From: Gammaproteobacteria bacterium
Lineage (GTDB): Bacteria; Pseudomonadota; Gammaproteobacteria; Enterobacterales; Psychrobiaceae
DNA: 64,000 nucleotides
Reading direction: 5' to 3'
NCBI GenBank assembly: GCA_013214965.1
Contig: JABSRU010000023.1
Location: forward strand, 1 to 64,000
This document shows positions 1 through 8,101 of the stretch, piece after piece (within the stretch, counting starts at the first letter, position 1; each line of letters opens with the position of its first letter). Made by a program: the position numbers and the translations under genes. A model generated the notes under the pieces. It was not told where the DNA came from. It ran no database searches and was given only the letters and a program-made list of their open reading frames with translations.

Positions 1-77
1 GGATTTGAACCCTAGATGGGCTATAAACCCATGCCGGTTTTCAAGACCGGTGCATTCGACCACTCTGCCATCTCTCC
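1..77 (-). tRNA. serT: tRNA-Ser (anticodon UGA), 3' end cut by window edge
   Basis: Read on the minus strand, the gene starts with GGAGAGATGGCAGAGTGG, the acceptor and D-arm of a serine tRNA. The anticodon stem CCGGTCT-TGA-AAACCGG has loop TGA at its centre, so it reads UCA-type serine codons. A long variable arm (ATGGGTTTATAGCCCAT) follows, typical of class II tRNA-Ser, and then the T-arm GGGTTCAAATCC. The last bases of the acceptor stem and the CCA end lie outside the window. Confidence 0.95.
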
Positions 78-197
78 GCAGGTGATGGCGCTAATATAGA
101 GACTTGATTCAATTCTGTAAAGTAATAATTAACAGCTTTGAACCAAGTGCTTTAATAACCGCCAAACTGAGTTAACTTTATTCAATATTGCTGGGGT

Positions 198-695
198 TTA
201 TGGGCGAAGTGCCCTTTCGCCGCGTGCAATGCCTAAAATACCTGAACGTACCACTTCGATGATTTCTGATGTTTGTTCAATTTGCTTAACGAACGCATCG
301 AGTTTTGAACTGTCACCGACCAAACGTACGGTGTATATTCTTGGAGTTGCGTCAATGATTTTGCCATCGAAGATATTCACCAAGCGGATCACTTCATCAC
401 GTTTTGCGGCAACGGCTGCCACTTTCACTAACGACATTTCCTGTTGAATGTGCTCACCGTCAGTTAAATCAGACACTTTTAAGACATCGATTAGCTTATT
501 AAGCTGTTTCATGATTTGTTCAATCACCCGAGTATCGCCGCCAGTTACTATGGTCATACGTGACAACGACGGATCGTTGGTGACTGATACCGTCAGCGAT
601 TCAATGTTGTAACCACGTTGTGAAAATAATCCGACAATGCGTGAAGTTGCGCCGGCTTCGTTTTCAACCAGTAATGAGATAACTGTTTTAGACAT
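198..695 (-). CDS. ilvH: Acetolactate synthase isozyme III, regulatory small subunit
   Basis: Small subunit of acetohydroxyacid synthase, which makes acetolactate and acetohydroxybutyrate for valine, leucine and isoleucine; it stimulates the catalytic subunit and confers valine feedback inhibition. The 165 residues match the usual family length. Residues 1-75 are an N-terminal ACT domain (LVENEAGATSRIVGLFSQRG) and the rest is the C-terminal ACT-like domain ending in the conserved GILGIARGERAL. Its ATG overlaps the ilvI stop codon by one base (TAATG), so the two are translationally coupled. The identification is secure. Confidence 0.96.
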   Translation of the reverse strand: MSKTVISLLVENEAGATSRIVGLFSQRGYNIESLTVSVTNDPSLSRMTIVTGGDTRVIEQIMKQLNKLIDVLKVSDLTDGEHIQQEMSLVKVAAVAAKRDEVIRLVNIFDGKIIDATPRIYTVRLVGDSSKLDAFVKQIEQTSEIIEVVRSGILGIARGERALRP

Positions 696-2413
696 TAGCT
701 GCGCTCCGATTTACTTAAATACATGTCGTTCATTGCACCATGTTTAATCAGCATTGGGTAAACATGCTCTGCTTCGTCTACCGCAATGTCCATCACGACT
801 AGGCGATCTTTCATCGCGAAACAACGCTCAAGGGCCGCCTCAAGTTCGTCAGGTTTATCCACTTTAATCCCAACATGGCCATAGGCTTCTGCTAGTTTGA
901 CAAAATCTGGCACTGAGTCCCAATAAGAATGAGAATGACGCCCTTTGTAAATCATGTCTTGCCATTGTTTAACCATACCCAATGAACGATTATTTAAGAT
1001 AATCACCTTAATTGGCAAGTCATATTGCATACAAGTCGAAAGCTCTTGAATGTTCATCTGGATTGAACCATCACCGGTAATACAAATAACCGTTTCATCT
1101 GGAAAGGCCATTTGCACGCCCATCGCCGCTGGTAAACCAAAGCCCATAGTGCCTAAGCCGCCAGAGTTAATCCAACGCCGAGGTTTGTCAAACGGGTAAT
1201 AAAGTGCGGCAAACATTTGATGCTGACCAACATCAGAACAAACATAAGCATCGCCATTCGTCGCTTGATACATCGCTGATATCACTTGCTGTGGCTTAAT
1301 CAACTTGTCATTGGTTTGGTAGCTTAGACATTCACGAGAGCGCCATTGTTCAATTTGTTGCCACCATTGCTCGATGTCCGGTTGATTAGGCGTTAAATGG
1401 TCATCATTGATCATTTGTAGCATGTCGTTAATTACATTTTCGCTGTAACCAACAATGGGAATATCGGCGTGCACGGTTTTTGAAATTGAGGTTGGGTCAA
1501 TATCAATATGAATAATCGTGGCGTCTGGGCAATATTTTTCGAGATTGTTGGTGGTACGATCATCAAAACGTACCCCAACAGCAAAGATAACATCACAGTG
1601 ATGCATTGCATTATTGGCTTCATAGGTGCCGTGCATGCCAAGCATACCAACAAACTGTTTATCAGTTGCTGGATATACACCAAGCCCCATTAGGGTATTG
1701 GTGATCGGGTAGTTTAATTGTTGAACCAGTTTTTTCAATAACTCAGGCGTTTTACCTGCAACTGCCCCGCCGCCGGCATAAACAATTGGTCGTTTCGCTT
1801 CAAGTAAGGTTTTAACCGCTTTACGAATTTGACGCTTGTGACCGTTTTTGGTCGGATTGTATGAGCGTAAACTGACCGAATCTGGATATTGATAAGGAAA
1901 CTTAAATTCAGGGTTGATAATGTCTTTTGGTAAATCCACCACAACCGGTCCTGGGCGACCAGTCGACGCAATATAATAGGCTTTCTTGATGGTCGCCGGA
2001 ATATCTTTAGGATCTTTAATTAAGAAACTGTGCTTAACGATTGGTCGTGACACACCGACCATATCGGTTTCCTGAAACGCATCTTCGCCAATATTTTGAG
2101 TCGCCACTTGGCCAGACAAAATAACCAGTGGAATTGAATCCATGTAGGCGGTCGCAATGCCGGTAATACAGTTGGTTGCACCAGGACCTGATGTCACCAA
2201 AATTGTACCAACATCACCCGTTGCACGGGCATAACCATCAGCCATGTGTACTGCCGCCTGTTCGTGGCGTACTAATACGTGTTCGACCGTCGATTGTTGA
2301 AATAAGGCATCATAAAGGTCCAAAACAGAACCGCCGGGGTAACCGTAAATTCGTTTAACCCCTTGGTCTTGTAAGGAACGGATAACCATTTCCGCACCAG
2401 AAATCATTTCCAT
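695..2413 (-). CDS. ilvI: Acetolactate synthase isozyme III, catalytic large subunit
   Basis: ThDP-dependent catalytic subunit condensing pyruvate with pyruvate or 2-oxobutyrate, the first common step of branched-chain amino acid synthesis. It follows E. coli IlvI closely: [12 protein letters not shown] near the start, the FGYPGG-equivalent YGYPGG, the catalytic Glu in [12 protein letters not shown], and the ThDP motif [10 protein letters not shown]...NNRSLGM near residues 440-480. An in-frame TTG at 2425 exists, but GGAG at 2421-2424 is the ribosome binding site for ATG 2413, which matches the family start MEM; this gives 572 residues. Forms an operon with ilvH. Confidence 0.96.
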   Translation of the reverse strand: MEMISGAEMVIRSLQDQGVKRIYGYPGGSVLDLYDALFQQSTVEHVLVRHEQAAVHMADGYARATGDVGTILVTSGPGATNCITGIATAYMDSIPLVILSGQVATQNIGEDAFQETDMVGVSRPIVKHSFLIKDPKDIPATIKKAYYIASTGRPGPVVVDLPKDIINPEFKFPYQYPDSVSLRSYNPTKNGHKRQIRKAVKTLLEAKRPIVYAGGGAVAGKTPELLKKLVQQLNYPITNTLMGLGVYPATDKQFVGMLGMHGTYEANNAMHHCDVIFAVGVRFDDRTTNNLEKYCPDATIIHIDIDPTSISKTVHADIPIVGYSENVINDMLQMINDDHLTPNQPDIEQWWQQIEQWRSRECLSYQTNDKLIKPQQVISAMYQATNGDAYVCSDVGQHQMFAALYYPFDKPRRWINSGGLGTMGFGLPAAMGVQMAFPDETVICITGDGSIQMNIQELSTCMQYDLPIKVIILNNRSLGMVKQWQDMIYKGRHSHSYWDSVPDFVKLAEAYGHVGIKVDKPDELEAALERCFAMKDRLVVMDIAVDEAEHVYPMLIKHGAMNDMYLSKSERS

Positions 2414-2445
2414 AGTTTGCTCCAAATAAAAAATTGAATTCGAGT

Positions 2446-2474
2446 GCTATATTTTGTCAATCTACATAATGCAA
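2446..2474 (-). promoter_or_regulatory. Candidate sigma-70 promoter of ilvIH
   Basis: On the minus strand a -35 TTGCAT (2469-2474) and a -10 TATAGC (2446-2451) are 17 bp apart, about 33-60 bp before the ilvI ATG. No leader peptide rich in Leu, Val or Ile and no attenuator hairpin is visible between here and ilvI. Control of the E. coli Lrp type is therefore more likely than attenuation, which is inference. Confidence 0.45.
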
Positions 2475-2896
2475 CATCATCGAAAAATTTATGCTAGTTG
2501 TTATAATTCTGATATAACCATTATCTTTTAAGCCTAGCAAGGTTTTTTGCAATATTTATACAAATAAACCGCTTTTGTTTAACAACTTTGACTTTAGTCT
2601 AATAAAGTTTCATTAAAACCAACAGTAATGAGCCTATCAACCCTGTTTTGACAAGAAATATTCTCATTTACATCAACTAGTTTCAAACGGTTGTTTATTA
2701 TTAATAAAACAACATTAAGCATCTGATATTACTTATTTATATAAGTATAGAACAGACAGTAATGACTGCAGGGATTGGATATTTATTTTGTGAATAATAA
2801 ACATACAAAAAACAAATTTTAACAACTAAAAAGTCAATTCATTGATTCGAATTAATGTTAAAATAACCTTTTAATACTGAAATTAAAGTGAACGCT
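2475..2896. other. AT-rich gene-free region upstream of ilvI, with an inverted repeat at 2690-2713
   Basis: About 420 bp between the divergent ilvI and KfrA-like genes without a plausible gene. It is very AT-rich with many A and T tracts, compatible with an Lrp- or H-NS-type regulatory region. At 2690-2713 GTTGTTTATTA is followed directly by TTAATAAAACAAC, a near-perfect inverted repeat with one extra base. No tRNA, riboswitch or terminator was recognised. Confidence 0.4.
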
Positions 2897-3214
2897 ATGG
2901 AAAAGCAAATTATCATCATTGCTAACCAGTTGAAACAGCAAGGCAAAAAGCCCAGTGTCGCCACGGTTAGATCAAGACTCACCGGGCGAGTCAATATACC
3001 GACCTTACTCAAAGCCTTGCAACAATTTGACGCAATGAGCCAAGAAGATATTGATCGGGTGGTAGCCGATACGCCATCACACCAGCCACAAAAACAGCCG
3101 ACTGCTGGTTTGCAGCAACAAATTGACCAATTACAGCAAGATGTCGCGGGTTTAAAACAACAAGTAGCTCAATTAACTGCATTCTTAAAACAGGACAAAC
3201 ATGATCTTAGCTAA
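2897..3214 (+). CDS. Small KfrA_N-like DNA-binding/coiled-coil protein
   Basis: About 105 residues. The first 45 resemble the N-terminal DNA-binding domain of plasmid KfrA proteins (pattern: Ala..Leu, QGKKPSVATVRSRLTG, then a second helix ending in LLKALQQF). The C-terminal half is a Gln-rich heptad coiled coil (LQQQIDQLQQDVAGLKQQVAQL) that should oligomerise. Chromosomal occurrence as a stand-alone mini-KfrA is uncommon. A GTG at 2888 is in frame, but the ATG at 2897 is preferred. The end overlaps the downstream DUF2310 gene by 14 bp, so the two are coupled. The molecular role is unknown; transcriptional regulator or nucleoid-associated protein is inference. Confidence 0.7.
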   Translation: MEKQIIIIANQLKQQGKKPSVATVRSRLTGRVNIPTLLKALQQFDAMSQEDIDRVVADTPSHQPQKQPTAGLQQQIDQLQQDVAGLKQQVAQLTAFLKQDKHDLS

Positions 3215-3971
3215 ATTAGAATTTGAATGTTTTGAAGACACAACCATTACCGCCGTTGAACGCGCGATTTCAGGATTAATTACCGAGCTTAAATACAATG
3301 GCCAAATAATTGGTCAAGAGTTCCCTACGCTGTTAAAAGATGGCTACTTTGTAACCCAAGTTTTGTGCCCTGAGGAACAATCTTTAGCCTACAATAACCA
3401 CAATAAAGCGGTGACCATCGCTATTTCAAAATTAAATGATGTTGGTGTTTTACAACCTAAAATTAGCATATTAGGTCAAGAAATTCATTCTGATAGCAGC
3501 GATCCAGAACATACACCGAGTTGGCAGGTTTTATACACGAGCTACATTCAAACCTGTTCCCCTTTGCGCTGTGGCGATCATTTCTCACCGATCCCGCTGT
3601 ATCGAGTACCCGCTATTGCCAATGGCTGTTATAAGCAACTGATTAATTGGCAACAAGATTGGCAAGCATGTGATCAACTGCAAATGAACGGACGCAGTGC
3701 CGAGTTTGCGGCCTTGGCTGAAATTGGTGAACTCGACAGTTCACTGACCAAACGCGGCATGGCTCTGCGGGAAAAATTTGAACAGCAAACCGGCGTTGCC
3801 ACCTATTACTATTTGTATCGGGTTGGTGGCATCAATGCTACTGCTGAAAAAGAGCGACTCTGCCCAGGGTGTGGTAATGCGTGGGCTTTGCCTGAATCAC
3901 TACATCAGGTGATTGATTTTAAATGTGACTCTTGCCGAGTTGTCTCTAATATTTCTTGGGATTATAACTAA
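3201..3971 (+). CDS. Zn-ribbon protein of the DUF2310 family
   Basis: 256 residues, recognised as the DUF2310 family, described as Zn-ribbon-containing and possibly nucleic-acid-binding. The C-terminus carries a zinc ribbon with two CxxC knuckles (CPGCGNAW at about residue 223 and CDSCRVVS at about 243). The N-terminal 200 residues have no motif I can assign to an enzyme. The start ATG lies inside the end of the KfrA-like gene, so it is probably made from the same message. This family often sits beside ilvIH in related marine gammaproteobacteria. The function is not established. Confidence 0.85.
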   Translation: MILAKLEFECFEDTTITAVERAISGLITELKYNGQIIGQEFPTLLKDGYFVTQVLCPEEQSLAYNNHNKAVTIAISKLNDVGVLQPKISILGQEIHSDSSDPEHTPSWQVLYTSYIQTCSPLRCGDHFSPIPLYRVPAIANGCYKQLINWQQDWQACDQLQMNGRSAEFAALAEIGELDSSLTKRGMALREKFEQQTGVATYYYLYRVGGINATAEKERLCPGCGNAWALPESLHQVIDFKCDSCRVVSNISWDYN

Positions 3972-3983
3972 GCTCAGCTGGCA

Positions 3984-4643
3984 TTAACGTCCGCGCAGGC
4001 TATTAAATATTTCTTTTAGCCGTGGTAATAGGCCGGCTTTGATCTGGATGGGTGCTTGATATGCCAATTCTTTTTCAGGCTCTGGTAGCGGTTGCACCAG
4101 GGTCAGAAACTCACACAGTGATGATGCAAGCACCGTTCTATTTTTATCGCCTGCGGTTTCAACGATTACTTCACCGGTGACGTTGTCCAGGGAAATCATT
4201 TTTTCACTGTTCACCACGCAGCCAATAAACACGGTGTGATCGAGTTTTAGTTTTTTCTGCATTAAGATGTGGCCAACTAAGTTTTCTCCTAGGCGGTCAA
4301 AGTCTTGCTTGTTCCAAATTTGCAGTAGCTCTATTTGCAGCTCTGTTGCTTGGCCATCGGTAAAACTCGCAAACAATGCTCCGCTATAGATCGCACCATA
4401 ATAGTCTTTAATGTCTTGATGAAATGTTAATTCAAGCGCCTGTTCAATATCACCAAAGTTTATTTTTTCCTGTTGCTCACACCACTGCCACTGCACTAAT
4501 ATGCCATCGTTAGCATCGTTTTGTTCACAGGGTGAAGTCCATTCATTATCATGAATAACTTGTGGTAAATATCCCGTTTTATTAACAACAGATTTGCTAT
4601 AATCTGCAGCAAAGTTTTTTAACGCTTCAACAGTGTTCAACAT
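3984..4643 (-). CDS. syd: SecY-interacting protein Syd
   Basis: Peripheral cytoplasmic protein known in E. coli to bind SecY and to act as a proofreader of abnormal or overproduced translocon. The 219 residues align with E. coli Syd (181 residues): ALKNFAADYSK at the start, the SPC motif in the first 40 residues, FDRLGENLVGHILMQKKLKL in the middle, and SGEV near the C-terminal third. About 30 C-terminal residues (from roughly position 190) extend past the E. coli protein and look unstructured or basic. It converges with the DUF2310 gene and is divergent from queF with a 37-bp gap. Confidence 0.92.
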   Translation of the reverse strand: MLNTVEALKNFAADYSKSVVNKTGYLPQVIHDNEWTSPCEQNDANDGILVQWQWCEQQEKINFGDIEQALELTFHQDIKDYYGAIYSGALFASFTDGQATELQIELLQIWNKQDFDRLGENLVGHILMQKKLKLDHTVFIGCVVNSEKMISLDNVTGEVIVETAGDKNRTVLASSLCEFLTLVQPLPEPEKELAYQAPIQIKAGLLPRLKEIFNSLRGR

Positions 4644-4680
4644 TTAGTACTCAGTATTATTAATACGGATAACCATTTCC

Positions 4681-5541
4681 ATGACAGATATCTCAAATCA
4701 TTATCAAGATGCCCCAGCATTGAAATCATTAACCCTTGGCAAAGAAACGCAATATGATAACAGCTTCGATGCTAAACTGTTACAGGGTGTGCCCCGTTCT
4801 TTAAACAGAGACAGTTTAAACCTAGGTGACAATTTACCTTTTGATGGCGTCGACCTGTGGACGGGCTATGAATTATCTTGGTTAAATAACAAGGGCAAGC
4901 CTGTTGTCGCGGTGGTTAGTTTTAGTTTCCCCCATGACAGTGAGTTTTTAGTGGAGTCTAAATCCTTTAAATTATACTTAAATAGCTTTAATCAACATCG
5001 ATTTAACGATGTCAGAGCCGTTGAAGTACAATTAATTACGGATTTATCGGTGTGTGCAAAAGGAATTGTCGCGGTTGAGATTATCCTCGCTAAGGATTTT
5101 GCTAATCAAACCATTATTGCTGCGACTGGTGAGTGTATTGATGAGCTAGATATTGAAATTAATCACTATCAGTTTGATCCGTTATTATTGAGCAATGCCA
5201 TTAGCGATCCTAAAAATATCGTTGAAGAAACATTGCATTCCAATTTGTTAAAGTCGAATTGTTTAATCACCAATCAGCCTGATTGGGGTACTGTCGAGAT
5301 TCACTATCACGGCCCTAAAATAGATCGGGAAGCATTATTACGCTACATTATTTCATTTCGCCAGCATAATGAGTTTCATGAGCAATGTGTCGAACGTATC
5401 TTTGTCGATCTGATCAAATATTGTCAGTGTGATCAGCTAAGTGTCTATGCTAGATATACCCGTAGGGGCGGTTTAGACATTAATCCGTTTCGCTCTAACT
5501 TTGAATTAGCACCGGAGAATGCACGCCAAGCGCGACAATAA
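4681..5541 (+). CDS. queF: NADPH-dependent 7-cyano-7-deazaguanine reductase
   Basis: Reduces the nitrile preQ0 to preQ1 in queuosine tRNA modification. The 286 residues are the long, two-T-fold-domain form of QueF typical of gammaproteobacteria. Seen directly: [12 protein letters not shown] near residue 35, [14 protein letters not shown] near 92-110 (the QueF signature), the catalytic Cys194 in [14 protein letters not shown] with the Asp201 partner, and [15 protein letters not shown] near the C-terminus. It stands alone between the divergent syd and a perfect hairpin terminator. Confidence 0.97.
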   Translation: MTDISNHYQDAPALKSLTLGKETQYDNSFDAKLLQGVPRSLNRDSLNLGDNLPFDGVDLWTGYELSWLNNKGKPVVAVVSFSFPHDSEFLVESKSFKLYLNSFNQHRFNDVRAVEVQLITDLSVCAKGIVAVEIILAKDFANQTIIAATGECIDELDIEINHYQFDPLLLSNAISDPKNIVEETLHSNLLKSNCLITNQPDWGTVEIHYHGPKIDREALLRYIISFRQHNEFHEQCVERIFVDLIKYCQCDQLSVYARYTRRGGLDINPFRSNFELAPENARQARQ

Positions 5542-5578
5542 AAAAACCGCGAGTTAGTTAACTAACTCGCGGTTTTTT
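5542..5578. terminator. Bidirectional intrinsic terminator between queF and the HDOD gene
   Basis: A nearly uninterrupted palindrome: A-tract, ACCGCGAGTTAGTTAACTAA and its complement ending CGCGGTTTTTT. It is symmetrical with T-runs on both strands and lies between two convergent genes, so it can end transcription in both directions. Confidence 0.93.
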
Positions 5579-5593
5579 ATTGATCAATCGAAT

Positions 5594-6436
5594 TTATTCG
5601 AAAGTCGCTTTCGAGGCGGCTAGCTCTTCATAAAATCTGTCATCAGCAATATCTTCAATACCACTAACAAGACCTTTTTTGATAAATGGCGCTAGTTTTT
5701 CGGCACAACCAGCAATGTTATCTTCATTTTTCTGGCATAGAACAGCCAAACGCACAAAGTCTAAATAGCTTACCTCAGCGGTATTATGGCTGTCATTGGC
5801 ATAATATTTAACACTTTCGATCATGTCATCACTAAAATTCCAAGCCTTAACAATTGCAACACCAATATGGCTGTTTAAATCATTAATCGCTTGCTCTAAA
5901 AATTCAGGCTCGGCGAACACATCAGGGTAACCATCGGCTTCGGTTAAGATAGGTAATACGCCAATATTATGCAGTAATGCGGTCAGTGTTAATGTATCAA
6001 CTAGAATCGGTGTGTGTTTATTTTCACGTTTATAAACAGAAAATAATGCCATGGCATAAGCGGCAACATCGGTCGATTGTTGCCAAGACTTTGCCAAATA
6101 TTGCGCAATAAATTCATTGTCTGAAACAAACAATTGTTCCATGGCTAGCGCCATCACAATGTTTTTGATTTGACGCATCCCAATACGGGTTACTGCGGCT
6201 TGCAAGTTCTCAACTTTAACGGCGCGACTAAAATGCGCAGTGTTTGCAATCCGGATCATCCGTGCGGATAGCGCTGCGTCTTGCGAAATTAGAGCTGAAA
6301 TTTGATTAAGATTTGAATCAGGATCTGAAACGGTATCTCTCACTTTAATAGCGATTCGAGGTAACGTGGGTAAAACTAAAGAGTCATTCTTTAACTTCTC
6401 GATTAGAATTGTTCTTAAGGCGTTAGCTGTAGACAT
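5594..6436 (-). CDS. HDOD-domain signalling protein
   Basis: 280 residues with an HDOD domain over roughly residues 15-215 (LPTLPRIAIKVRDTVSDPDS, then ISQDAALSARMIRIANTAHF). HDOD proteins resemble HD phosphohydrolases but generally lack the full His-Asp metal set and act as adaptors in chemotaxis, motility or c-di-GMP networks. The last 60 residues form a short helical tail. It has no fused GAF, EAL or GGDEF domain and no chemotaxis gene beside it, so its pathway cannot be read from context. Convergent with queF; about 160 bp separate its start from the argG stop. Confidence 0.88.
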   Translation of the reverse strand: MSTANALRTILIEKLKNDSLVLPTLPRIAIKVRDTVSDPDSNLNQISALISQDAALSARMIRIANTAHFSRAVKVENLQAAVTRIGMRQIKNIVMALAMEQLFVSDNEFIAQYLAKSWQQSTDVAAYAMALFSVYKRENKHTPILVDTLTLTALLHNIGVLPILTEADGYPDVFAEPEFLEQAINDLNSHIGVAIVKAWNFSDDMIESVKYYANDSHNTAEVSYLDFVRLAVLCQKNEDNIAGCAEKLAPFIKKGLVSGIEDIADDRFYEELAASKATFE

Positions 6437-6552
6437 GCGGAGTCCATTTTATATCTAAGTTATTAAAACCCATGCCATTTAACTGCTATGACATGACAAA
6501 TGTAACTATAATATAGCACTATTTTCTTATTGCGCCAGCTATTTTAATACAA

Positions 6553-6590
6553 AAGCGCACTCTTTTTTGACTCAAAATAAGAGTGCGCTT
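6553..6590 (-). terminator. Intrinsic terminator of argG
   Basis: Stem AAGCGCACTCTT (6553-6564) pairs with AAGAGTGCGCTT (6579-6590) around a 14-nt loop. Read on the minus strand it is followed by a T-run, five bases downstream of the argG stop codon. Confidence 0.85.
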
Positions 6591-6595
6591 CTTGA

Positions 6596-7834
6596 TTAGC
6601 TATCGCCGTTAAATTGACCCGCTTTTGCTAAAGCACAGGCTTCAACCGATAATATATCAGCATAGCCCTGAGAACTTTCAGGATTAAGGCCATTACTGGC
6701 TTCCATCGATGAATCTTCTTCGTTATATAATGAAGCCGCAATATTAGTCATGCTATTAAAGAATACATTTCCTTTGTATAACCCTAAGCTGACTTCACCC
6801 GAAGCGCTGGCGGTTAAAGTATCAATACCTGCCATTGCGGCTTTTGTCGCGACATCAAACTGGCGACCATCATAAATTTGATCAGAAACGCTCTTACTTA
6901 GTGTTTGATACAAGGCTGTAGCACGACGATCTAAGGTGGCTTGCAAAATATTTTGCAATCCTTGACTTAATAATTCCATGCCAGGGGCTTCATATACACC
7001 ACGGCTCTTGGTGCCTATAATCCGGTTTTCTAACGCATTGGACATGCCAACACCATTACGGCCACCAATATCATTCGCTTTAGTCATTAAATCTAATGGA
7101 TTTAACTTTTCACCATTAATCGCAACGGCATAACCATGTTCAAAGGTAATCATCACATGTTCGATTTTATCCGGCGCCTGCTGCGGCCACACGCCCATGG
7201 TCGGATCAACGATTAACATTGATGTATCAAGACTCTCTAAATCTTCGGCCTCATGGGATAATCCGGCTAAATTAGCATCGGTGGAATACTTCTTTTTCAT
7301 TCCAATCACCGCTGGAATGTCGAATTGAGCCAAGTAATCAGCCATTTCACTACGTCCAGGGAACTGTTCTAGCAATTTAGCATCACGCCAAGGTGCATAA
7401 ACTTGCATTTCGGGCGCCAATGAACGGGTATAGCGCTCAAAACGCATTTGATCGTTGCCACGACCCGTTGCGCCATGGGCTAAAATATTAACATTGCGGG
7501 CTTTCATTGCTTTAATTAGCCCCTGAACCGTTACTGCTCTCGCGATGCCAGTGGTGTTCCAGTAGCCTCCATCATAGGTTGCATGGGATTTAATCGCTTC
7601 AAAACAAGCATCGGCCATTTCACTTTTCAAATCAACTAATACGGTTTCTGCACCACAAGGGTCCATTTTTCGAACGACATTCTGAATATCATCTTCATCA
7701 GGTTGTGCCAGATCAGCCGAAAAACAAATGACGTTAATATTGTCTTCCATCAATCGTTTGGTTACTGTTTTGCTATCGAGGCCACCAGAAACACAAACAC
7801 CTACTAATTTATCTTTTAAATCAGACAATTCCAT
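6596..7834 (-). CDS. argG: Argininosuccinate synthase, divergent form
   Basis: ATP-dependent ligation of citrulline and aspartate, the penultimate step of arginine synthesis. 412 residues span the family: a pyrophosphatase-type loop at 16-22 (SGGLDSK), NTTGIARAVTVQGLIKAM, HGATGRGNDQMRFERY, KKKYSTDANLAGLSHEAEDL and ENRIIGTKSRGVYEAPGMEL. Both usual signature motifs are altered: SGGLDTS reads SGGLDSK, and GxTxKGND reads GATGRGND. It is not in an arg cluster, but two sites resembling an ArgR operator pair lie upstream. Probably functional in arginine synthesis; a paralogous or specialised role is possible. Confidence 0.85.
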   Translation of the reverse strand: MELSDLKDKLVGVCVSGGLDSKTVTKRLMEDNINVICFSADLAQPDEDDIQNVVRKMDPCGAETVLVDLKSEMADACFEAIKSHATYDGGYWNTTGIARAVTVQGLIKAMKARNVNILAHGATGRGNDQMRFERYTRSLAPEMQVYAPWRDAKLLEQFPGRSEMADYLAQFDIPAVIGMKKKYSTDANLAGLSHEAEDLESLDTSMLIVDPTMGVWPQQAPDKIEHVMITFEHGYAVAINGEKLNPLDLMTKANDIGGRNGVGMSNALENRIIGTKSRGVYEAPGMELLSQGLQNILQATLDRRATALYQTLSKSVSDQIYDGRQFDVATKAAMAGIDTLTASASGEVSLGLYKGNVFFNSMTNIAASLYNEEDSSMEASNGLNPESSQGYADILSVEACALAKAGQFNGDS

Positions 7835-7968
7835 ATATCACGCTCATTCTAAATATTGATTAAATAGCCAAAATAATATTGGCAAGTTACTAGATTAAAA
7901 AGCCGTTGCTTAATCAAGCTAGTCTATGTTTGCCAAGATATCGCATATTGAAATCTAACACAACACAA

Positions 7969-8007
7969 AGTGAATATTTATTTCACAAAAGTGCATTTAA
8001 ATTCACA
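7969..8007. promoter_or_regulatory. Putative paired ARG boxes (ArgR operator) upstream of argG
   Basis: Two sites resemble the ArgR consensus TGAAT-N4-ATTCA. The second, TGCATTTAAATTCA (7992-8005), has one mismatch. The first, TGAATATTTATTTCA (7971-7985), has one extra base. Their centres are about 20.5 bp apart, close to the 21-bp spacing of classical paired ARG boxes. They lie 135-175 bp before the argG start and upstream of the divergent trhP promoter. On the minus strand TTGTGT and TATCTT, 17 bp apart, follow immediately and could be the argG promoter. Confidence 0.55.
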
Positions 8008-8028
8008 ATGAAAGTTATTTTAAATTAG

Positions 8029-8071
8029 TTGATTTAGATCAGATAACGCTTATAGCAAGATCAAATATAAT
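8029..8071 (+). promoter_or_regulatory. Class II FNR/EtrA-like promoter of trhP
   Basis: TTGATTTAGATCAG (8029-8042) matches the FNR consensus TTGAT-N4-ATCAA except at one terminal base. A perfect TATAAT lies at 8066-8071. If transcription starts near 8078, the box is centred at about -42, the class II activator position that replaces a -35 element. This suggests anaerobic activation of the trhP-ferredoxin pair; it is inference from sequence only. Confidence 0.6.
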
Positions 8072-8101
8072 ACGTAATCCAGCTTTTAGAGATGAAATAC
8101 G

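Noticed and set aside
2426-2600. Attenuator with leader peptide for ilvIH
   Set aside because: No Leu/Val/Ile-rich short ORF and no paired terminator/antiterminator hairpins are visible.
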